From positions 62,001-126,000 of IMG/VR virus record IMGVR_UViG_3300028800_000059: a DNA stretch of 64,000 nt; one strand, written 5' to 3'. Shown here piece by piece: positions 58,522 to 64,000 of the stretch; within the stretch, counting starts at the first letter, position 1, and every line of letters starts with the position of its first letter. Position numbers and translations under genes: made by a program. Source of the stretch: a virus. The notes beneath the pieces were generated by a model. That model was not told where the DNA came from, did no database searches, and saw only the letters and a program-made list of their open reading frames with translations.

Positions 58522-59144
58522 GTCGTCTTTATTGTAAGAGTTGATTTCTTATCGGCGGCTTCTAGTTTTTTCATAGCCTTCACTTTTCGCATGATTTTCT
58601 TCATGGTCTTGCGACGTTTTTCTTGTTTGATTTTCAGACTCAATGCCGGCACTCTTTCGGTAAACAAAATGCCATTGCAATGATCAACCTCATGTTGAAT
58701 CAAACGAGCCGTCAGGCCCGAGAAACGTCCTTTCAGCCATACGCCTTTTTCATTCTGCCAAATAGCATCTATCTCTTTGGCGCGTTGCACGTTTAAAAAC
58801 AACATAGGATAACTCAAACATCCCTCACTGTCAAGGAGTTTTTCTTCGCTGGAAACAACAATTTCTGGATTGAAAAATGCCTGGTGCTGTTCATCGGTGC
58901 CGACAACAAAAACTTTGACAGGAACTCCTACCTGGATTGCCGAAAGACCCAATCCCTTATAGTGTCGCATAGTCTGATAGAGCCGATGCACCAATTCTCC
59001 TGGATGCATCTGAGGATTATTGAAATTGAAGTCCTCTGGTACAGTTCTCAAAATTGGATTGTTTTCATCGACTAAATTGAAAAGCGTCAGCGTCTTGGTT
59101 TGATCCTGTGATCCGGTATCTATGCGGAGAAATTCTTCACTCAT
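58518..59144 (-). CDS. def: Peptide deformylase
   Basis: A 208-residue enzyme that removes N-formyl from new proteins. Motif 1 GLGLSAIQVG (about 60-69), motif 2 EGCLSYP (about 103-109) and motif 3 QHEVDHCNGI (about 145-154) are all present with zinc ligands Cys, His, His. Deformylases are known in other T4-like phages. ATG 59144 is chosen for its AAAGGA site; an in-frame ATG exists at 59186. A Lys-rich tail (KRRKTMKKIMRKVKAMKK) is unusual. Confidence 0.9.
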   Translation of the reverse strand: MSEEFLRIDTGSQDQTKTLTLFNLVDENNPILRTVPEDFNFNNPQMHPGELVHRLYQTMRHYKGLGLSAIQVGVPVKVFVVGTDEQHQAFFNPEIVVSSEEKLLDSEGCLSYPMLFLNVQRAKEIDAIWQNEKGVWLKGRFSGLTARLIQHEVDHCNGILFTERVPALSLKIKQEKRRKTMKKIMRKVKAMKKLEAADKKSTLTIKTT

Positions 59145-59148
59145 TTTT

Positions 59149-59298
59149 TTAAGTTCCTTTAACCCATTCAGAATATGTCGTGGCATTACCTGCTAAAATT
59201 TCCTTATCAAATTCTTCTTGTAAAATTTCGTAGAGCGTTTTTTCCAAATCTAACACTGATTCTGAAATCTCACCCAACCAAAAATAATATGGCCACAT
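59149..59298 (-). CDS. Small acidic protein
   Basis: A 49-residue ORF starting MWPYYFWLGEISESV, ending EWVKGT. It fills the gap between gp46 and deformylase, with AAAGGTG before ATG and overlapping signals to the deformylase ribosome site. Not recognised. Confidence 0.55.
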   Translation of the reverse strand: MWPYYFWLGEISESVLDLEKTLYEILQEEFDKEILAGNATTYSEWVKGT

Positions 59299-59300
59299 TT

Positions 59301-61025
59301 TTACACCTTTGTCATTTGAGAAAATTCATTTTTCGTTTCGAATTTAATAGCCGATCTAAATTTATCAAACAGAATATCCGTATGATGACTGATGATGAAA
59401 ATATTCACTTCTTCACCAAATTTTTGAATGATTTTCAAAAGCGCATCCGTGCCTTCCGGGTCCAGAGATGAATCAAAAACTTCATCCATAATCAATAGAT
59501 TCGTTGACACTGAATTTTTCAATTTGGCAATTGCTCGCCATGTGAACAAAAGAGCCAGATCAATGCGTTGTTTCTGTCCTTCTGAAAAACTTTCGTAAGT
59601 AAAATCGTCGCGGTGGCGACTCTTGATTTTTTCATTGAAATTTTCATCCAGCGTGAAATTAGCATAGAAATCCATGTCATCCAGATATTTGTTGACCAAC
59701 TTATTGATCACTGGAATATATTGCTTGATGATTTTTGTCTTCGGCCCATCATCCGACAAAAGATCAACCATGGCCTCATGATAGGAACGCTCATATATCA
59801 TTTCAGTTCTATCAGCATCCAAGGCAGTTAAATCCTTGATGGCATCATCTAATTGAGTTTGATAATCCTGGCCAGTGACAGGAGAGGCCCCTTTTAGGAC
59901 ACTGTTTTCATCTTGGAGTTTTTTGATATATTTTTCAATGGAATTGATTTGTTCATCAATCTTAGCCACTGATTTTTCATATTGAAGAATTTCACTCAAA
60001 ACCTTGGCAATTTCAGATCGGCGTTGTGTAAATTTGCCTAGATCGCTTTTAAGTTTGTCTCGACCTACTTCATATTTGTTCAACTTAATTTTTAAATCTT
60101 GGGTTGATTCCATTTTCTTGATGGGTGGAATTTCCTGTAAACAAGTCGGGCAGTTATCATTGTCTCGATAAAATTTCAATTGTTCTTTGTAAGTTTCAAT
60201 GTTGTGGTCAAATTTTCCACGATACCCTAACATGGCCTCAATTTTGTCGCTGTTTTCTTTTTGATCCAATATCGAATCTTTTAGAATTTTTATGTTATCA
60301 AGTTTGATTTGGCGATTATCAGCCAGGGCAGCGGCTTCGATATCGTGCTTATCAATTTCTTCCTGGTTCTTATCGATCTTGGATTGATTGGAGATTTTCA
60401 TATCCGCCAAATGCTGTTTCAGTAGACGAATTTTTTCATCCAAGAAACTCTTGGCCTTGCTATTATTTTCCAGAAGTTCTTTCAGAGCAATCAACTTCTG
60501 TTTGACCAACAAATTCATTGGCGCAAAAATTTGAATGTCCAAAATATCTTCAATGATGCCACGGCGTGCGCCAGTCGTCAATCTCATAAATGCCGAGGCG
60601 CCTTTGGCCGAACCAAGAATGACAATTTGATCGAAAGTCTTCTTCGACATTTTCAAGATAGACTTTTCCAGGTAATCTTGATAATCGCCTATCTTTGCAT
60701 CTTGTTTGACAAGCACCCCGTTTTTCCAAATCTCAAAAACAGCAGGCTTCAATCCTCGAATGATTTTGTATTTGTTAGTGCCAATGGAAAATTCCAACTC
60801 AACCACTAGTTCTTTTTGGTTGATCGAATTGATTAGCTGTGGCAGATTGATATTACGGAAAGGCTTCTTCCATAGAGCAAAATCAATGGCGTCTAAAATT
60901 TGTGATTTGCCATGCCCATTCTTTCCAACAATCAGAGTCGTGGAACTCTTATCCAAAACAATTTCAGTAAATGAATTGCCTGTGTTTAGGAGATTTTTCC
61001 ACCGTACCACATGAAATTTTATCAT
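59301..61025 (-). CDS. 46: Recombination endonuclease subunit gp46 (Rad50/SbcC-like)
   Basis: A 574-residue ABC-type ATPase with long coiled coils. Walker A VGKNGHGKSQILDA (about 33-46), zinc hook CPTC (about 294-297), signature SEGQKQR (about 482-488), and Walker B LLIMDEVFDS (about 514-523). With gp47 it resects DNA ends for recombination-dependent replication. Same length as T4 gp46 (560). Confidence 0.93.
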   Translation of the reverse strand: MIKFHVVRWKNLLNTGNSFTEIVLDKSSTTLIVGKNGHGKSQILDAIDFALWKKPFRNINLPQLINSINQKELVVELEFSIGTNKYKIIRGLKPAVFEIWKNGVLVKQDAKIGDYQDYLEKSILKMSKKTFDQIVILGSAKGASAFMRLTTGARRGIIEDILDIQIFAPMNLLVKQKLIALKELLENNSKAKSFLDEKIRLLKQHLADMKISNQSKIDKNQEEIDKHDIEAAALADNRQIKLDNIKILKDSILDQKENSDKIEAMLGYRGKFDHNIETYKEQLKFYRDNDNCPTCLQEIPPIKKMESTQDLKIKLNKYEVGRDKLKSDLGKFTQRRSEIAKVLSEILQYEKSVAKIDEQINSIEKYIKKLQDENSVLKGASPVTGQDYQTQLDDAIKDLTALDADRTEMIYERSYHEAMVDLLSDDGPKTKIIKQYIPVINKLVNKYLDDMDFYANFTLDENFNEKIKSRHRDDFTYESFSEGQKQRIDLALLFTWRAIAKLKNSVSTNLLIMDEVFDSSLDPEGTDALLKIIQKFGEEVNIFIISHHTDILFDKFRSAIKFETKNEFSQMTKV

Positions 61026-62116
61026 TATGCCGACTCCAATGCCAAGGCATCCGAATGAATTTTACGCATCAGAGATTTTAGTTTCTGTGGGTCTAATTCC
61101 GTCGGACAAGTTGCGTCAATGGTTTCTTCCAATATTGTAACAATGTCTGATGATTTTTCGATCCCTTCTGTGGTGACTGAACCAGATGAATTTGAAGAAG
61201 GAGAATTATCAATATATTTTTCAACGATTGAAACATCGGCAACTCCAGCCTTGTATAGTGAATCTAAAAACACATCAAACCAATCGGGATGTTCCTTTTC
61301 GACAACCACAATTTTTACGTAACAATTTTTAGTATAAGAAAAATCCAACTTATTCAAATTTTCCAATGTCTCTTTTCTGTCGTCATATACAATTTTGTGG
61401 AACATTCGATAGGGATTTTTGATGAACTGTAAATCCAATGTGTCGGTATCCAATACATGAAAGCCACGTGGATCATTCCAATCAGCCCAAGTAATCTCAT
61501 AGGGATTTCCTAGATATGTGACAAGGCCATCCGTGGATCGATGATGAAAATGTCCACTTAGTACCATATCGAATTTATCAAACCATTTTCTTGGAGTAAT
61601 TCCAGTGTGACAAAAATTTCCTTTGTCCATTTCGAAACCAGCTATTTCCAAATGTCCCATTACCAATCGCGCATCAGTTTCACGCAATAGCTTTTCAGTT
61701 TCTCCAATGTTTGTAGGATTAACCCAAGGCAGCAAGATTGTTTTACGCCCATCCAGGTCTATCTCAACCGGGTCTGGATAAATTTTAACATTGGAATATT
61801 CAACGAAAATATCCTCAATGGCATTAGGCGTATTGAATGTTTTCAAAGGACAGTCATGATTGCCTGGAATGTAGATACAATCCACTTCCATTTGTTTAAG
61901 TGGATTGCCAAATCTCTTGTGAATGGTATCCAAAATCTGGAGATTTATGAATTTGCGATGCTCGACAAAATCACCAAGGCAAGCCATTTGCTTTATGTTG
62001 TGATCCTTTAAGTAGGGAAAAAACACATTCTCATAAAACTTGAAAAAGAATTCATTGAAAATTGGCGAAGCCTGGCGCGCTCCAAAATGAAGATCGGTTA
62101 TAATTGGAAGAAGCAT
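61025..62116 (-). CDS. 47: Recombination endonuclease subunit gp47 (Mre11/SbcD-like)
   Basis: A 363-residue metallophosphoesterase. Motifs: ITDLHFGAR (D8, H10), CLGDFVEHR (about 46), GNHDCPL (about 85) and SGHFHHRS (about 181). An extra Ser/Asp-rich C-terminal stretch near 300-320 (DNSPSSNSSGS) is longer than T4 gp47 (339). It directly abuts gp46, and the HNH gene starts right before it. Confidence 0.93.
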   Translation of the reverse strand: MLLPIITDLHFGARQASPIFNEFFFKFYENVFFPYLKDHNIKQMACLGDFVEHRKFINLQILDTIHKRFGNPLKQMEVDCIYIPGNHDCPLKTFNTPNAIEDIFVEYSNVKIYPDPVEIDLDGRKTILLPWVNPTNIGETEKLLRETDARLVMGHLEIAGFEMDKGNFCHTGITPRKWFDKFDMVLSGHFHHRSTDGLVTYLGNPYEITWADWNDPRGFHVLDTDTLDLQFIKNPYRMFHKIVYDDRKETLENLNKLDFSYTKNCYVKIVVVEKEHPDWFDVFLDSLYKAGVADVSIVEKYIDNSPSSNSSGSVTTEGIEKSSDIVTILEETIDATCPTELDPQKLKSLMRKIHSDALALESA

Positions 62117-62499
62117 TATTTCGCATCCATGAGATATTTAATACCAGATTTCAATAGCATTACACTATCCTTAAACATACCCAATGCCACATTACAATTA
62201 TTGCAAAGAAATCCTCGAACCTTATTTGTGACGTGATCGTGATCGATGACCAAATCACTATCGGTTTTGCATATGGCACATAGATTATTTTGCCCCGTCA
62301 ATATTTCTGCATAGGTATCAGGCGTCAATCCGTATCTGTATTTGATTTTATTCGTCCAATTTCTTTCCTTGATACAAGAAAAACATTTTCTAGTTTTTAT
62401 GTCTCGTTTTGTTAATCCACAATGACCACATGGGAGTCCATGGTAATATTTGGCGCCGCGGTTCTGCGCTTTTTGTAAATTACTTAATCTCTTTCGCAT
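62116..62499 (-). CDS. HNH endonuclease, recombination endonuclease VII-like (putative homing)
   Basis: A 127-residue protein. An N-terminal Cys module (CGHCGLTKRDIKTRKC, then CIKERN) is followed by an EndoVII-like core: CAICKTDS, catalytic VIDHDHVTNKVRGFLC (about 86-101) and CNVALGMF. It is the second such gene in the window (compare 32700) and sits between gp47 and the small gene at 62569. Probably a mobile homing nuclease. Confidence 0.82.
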   Translation of the reverse strand: MRKRLSNLQKAQNRGAKYYHGLPCGHCGLTKRDIKTRKCFSCIKERNWTNKIKYRYGLTPDTYAEILTGQNNLCAICKTDSDLVIDHDHVTNKVRGFLCNNCNVALGMFKDSVMLLKSGIKYLMDAK

Positions 62500-62568
62500 T
62501 TAACGAGAAGTGCCCTATTACACTCAATACACGATATTCCACAAAAAATCATGTGAAATTTCAATGTC

Positions 62569-62814
62569 CTATCGACGGCTTTTTCGTTTTTCTTCTTTTC
62601 GTTGCGCTATTCTATATCCTGATGTAGAAGGTCCCTTATGATCCACTTTATCGTTGAACTCTCTTAGGTACTGATTTTGCGCCTTACCGATTTCATTCAT
62701 GATATCAGTCAATTGGGAATCGTAATTGTCACGCTGTTCAAACGGAATAGATTTGTCACGCAACTTTTCGATTAGATACATAATCTGGGTAGGCAGAAGA
62801 ATATGCTTAGTCAT
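62569..62814 (-). CDS. Small hypothetical protein between gp55 and the HNH gene
   Basis: An 81-residue helical protein (MTKHILLPTQIMYLIEKLRD) with a very basic C-terminus (RIAQRKEEKRKSRR). It lies just after the gp55 gene. Not recognised. Confidence 0.58.
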   Translation of the reverse strand: MTKHILLPTQIMYLIEKLRDKSIPFEQRDNYDSQLTDIMNEIGKAQNQYLREFNDKVDHKGPSTSGYRIAQRKEEKRKSRR

Positions 62815-62859
62815 TGTTTTTACTCCTTGTCTTATTATAGCGGACGCAACTAAAAATGT

Positions 62860-63474
62860 CTATCGCTTTTTCTTGTCCTTCTTTTTGGCTGCCTTTAACT
62901 TAATCACCGCAGCCTCTAATTTTTTGGCCTTGCGTGCCTCTTCGTTTTTCTCATATACCGAAATGAATTCGGATATGTTGTCGTACACTTGTTTTGGTTT
63001 CATTCCATAATCTGCTATGGTAGAATCATTTTCTAATCCAGATATATCATCCATGACGCCAGAATTGATTGCTGACTTATATTTCACATACATCTGTTTC
63101 TTTTCGCGCATGACACGCCGAATTGCGGCATAGTAAATGATCTGGGTGAAATAGGCAAAAGCATCGCCCTTCTTTGGATTGTAGTTGTGCCAATACATCA
63201 GACAATTTTCGACTCCATCATGCACCATGTCCTGTTTATATTCAGGTGTATAGTCATAAAAATTAGGAGCCTTCATTAGGCCCCATCCAATCTTGGTCCA
63301 TACTTGACAAAGATAATTTGGTATTGGAGGAACAGGCAACTTTTCTCGTTTAGCCTTTCGACATGCCTTCTGATAATCGATCAGAGTTTTTTCTAATACT
63401 GCCTTGTCTACATAATCTTCCTTTTTGCTTTTTCTCGGTGTCTTTGGTTTTTTTGGTGTAAAATTAACTTCCAT
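62860..63474 (-). CDS. 55: Late transcription sigma factor, gp55-like
   Basis: A 204-residue protein (T4 gp55 is 185). The central part (about residues 60-120: YTPEYKQDMVHDGVENCLM, then NPKKGDAFAYFTQI and RRVMREKKQ) matches the sigma-region-2-like core of gp55. It directs host RNA polymerase to TATAAATA late promoters with clamp help. The N- and C-terminal ends are very Lys-rich, with a KKKDKKKR tail. Gives direct support for the late boxes marked here. Confidence 0.88.
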   Translation of the reverse strand: MEVNFTPKKPKTPRKSKKEDYVDKAVLEKTLIDYQKACRKAKREKLPVPPIPNYLCQVWTKIGWGLMKAPNFYDYTPEYKQDMVHDGVENCLMYWHNYNPKKGDAFAYFTQIIYYAAIRRVMREKKQMYVKYKSAINSGVMDDISGLENDSTIADYGMKPKQVYDNISEFISVYEKNEEARKAKKLEAAVIKLKAAKKKDKKKR

Positions 63475-63555
63475 CTTTTTTGATTGACAACTCCGGGTTT
63501 TAGGATATAATAAAGGACCCCTTTAGACCTCCGTTATATTCCCCTGTAGGGTTTC

Positions 63556-64000
63556 TTAGTTCTTAGGCTTATCTTTGAGAGATTCGAAATGAGCATTGAA
63601 GTCTTCAAGAGAAACAACATTATTAGAAGCCTTGATTTCAACAATCTTTCCTTTCTCAGCATGAAGGGCCTTTTCTCTCACAAAATCCTCTTTCAGCTTA
63701 TTAAATTCCTCTGATGTTGAATAATAGGCATTAGTCAATTCCTTAGAAGCCTTCTGCCATCCAAGAATGTGTGTTCCGTTGACTGGAAAATATTCACCAT
63801 CATCAACTAAAACATCAAATCTCCACCTAGTCAGAACAGGAACAATCCTGTCATCCGAAGTCATTACATAATTGATCTTCATTGGATTCTTGAACCAATA
63901 AAATTCTCCACTCTGTGGACAGTCTGTAGGATCAATTTCTGAGGTCTGGTTTGCGAAAATAGACTTTTCTACCTTGCTCACATTACAAATGACATCATCA
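63556..64000 (-). CDS. Hypothetical protein, probably cut by the right edge
   Basis: The frame gives at least 141 residues from a possible GTG at 63981 and stays open to the window edge. No Shine-Dalgarno precedes the GTG, so the true start may lie beyond 64000. The sequence is acidic and mixed, with PQSGEFYWFKNPMKINYV and a C-terminal helical region. Not recognised. The 81-nt stretch between its stop and gp55 has AT-rich -10-like bases but no clear promoter. Confidence 0.55.
   Translation of the reverse strand, partial: DDVICNVSKVEKSIFANQTSEIDPTDCPQSGEFYWFKNPMKINYVMTSDDRIVPVLTRWRFDVLVDDGEYFPVNGTHILGWQKASKELTNAYYSTSEEFNKLKEDFVREKALHAEKGKIVEIKASNNVVSLEDFNAHFESLKDKPKN

Noticed and set aside
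1-64000. tRNA genes
   Set aside because: No cloverleaf with a GTTCGA-type T arm and acceptor stem was seen by eye on either strand. A dedicated tRNA search could still find one.

Overview
The window is part of the genome of a large, virulent, T4-superfamily tailed phage. The evidence is the set of T4-type replication and transcription proteins: primase gp61 (cut by the left edge), helicase gp41, UvsX recombinase, family B polymerase gp43, RegA, clamp loader gp62/gp44, sliding clamp gp45, recombination nuclease gp46/gp47, dNMP kinase gp1 and late sigma factor gp55. The host cannot be read directly. A Gram-negative and possibly alphaproteobacterial host is suggested by the GTA-type 3TM holin paired with a GH108 endolysin, by the tolerance of leaderless starts, and by several GC-rich genes set in an AT-rich background. 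No tRNA, CRISPR array or integrase was seen.

Layout, mostly on the minus strand. (1) 0-0.4 kb: primase behind a host-type promoter. (2) 0.45-13 kb: late and virion region with a lysis cassette (endolysin, holin, coiled-coil membrane protein), a virion surface protein candidate, disordered head-type proteins, a P-loop kinase fused to an ADP-ribosyltransferase, and four proteins that begin with a T4-like capsid-targeting peptide. Several genes here have an NATAAATA late promoter. A GIY-YIG homing endonuclease is inserted on the plus strand. (3) 13-17.9 kb: many small, tightly overlapping accessory genes, including a cytidine/dCMP deaminase, PAP2 lipid phosphatase, cREC receiver, ribosome-modulation-factor-like protein, DNA methyltransferase and SprT-like protease. 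(4) 17.9-23.8 kb: helicase, UvsX and polymerase. (5) 24-36 kb: a glycan-synthesis island with GDPD, methyltransferases, a HAD-nucleotidyltransferase fusion, a nucleotide-sugar epimerase and dehydrogenase, and several glycosyltransferases including a GT10 fucosyltransferase. (6) 36-43.6 kb: dUTPase, RegA, clamp loader, MazG-like, clamp and dNMP kinase. (7) 43.6-48.5 kb: a complete SpoVR-YeaH-PrkA module driven by a late promoter. (8) 48.5-54.4 kb: a regulatory hub with an HTH gene, a MoxR/CobS-like AAA+ ATPase, and a divergent plus-strand HExxH/vWA protein sharing a 14-nt promoter motif with the ATPase. (9) 54.4-64 kb: second DNA methyltransferase, PLP-fold protein, 2OG hydroxylase, peptide deformylase, gp46, gp47, an EndoVII-like HNH nuclease and gp55.

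Working together: host-type promoters (TTGACA/TATAAT or extended -10) would start the early genes. The replisome and nucleotide-supply genes then copy the genome. gp55 with the clamp would open NATAAATA promoters for virion genes and, notably, for the PrkA operon. The strongest candidates for an undescribed system are the two AAA+/vWA modules side by side (PrkA-YeaH-SpoVR, and MoxR plus the HExxH-vWA protein) and the set of predicted encapsidated effectors near the kinase-ADP-ribosyltransferase fusion.
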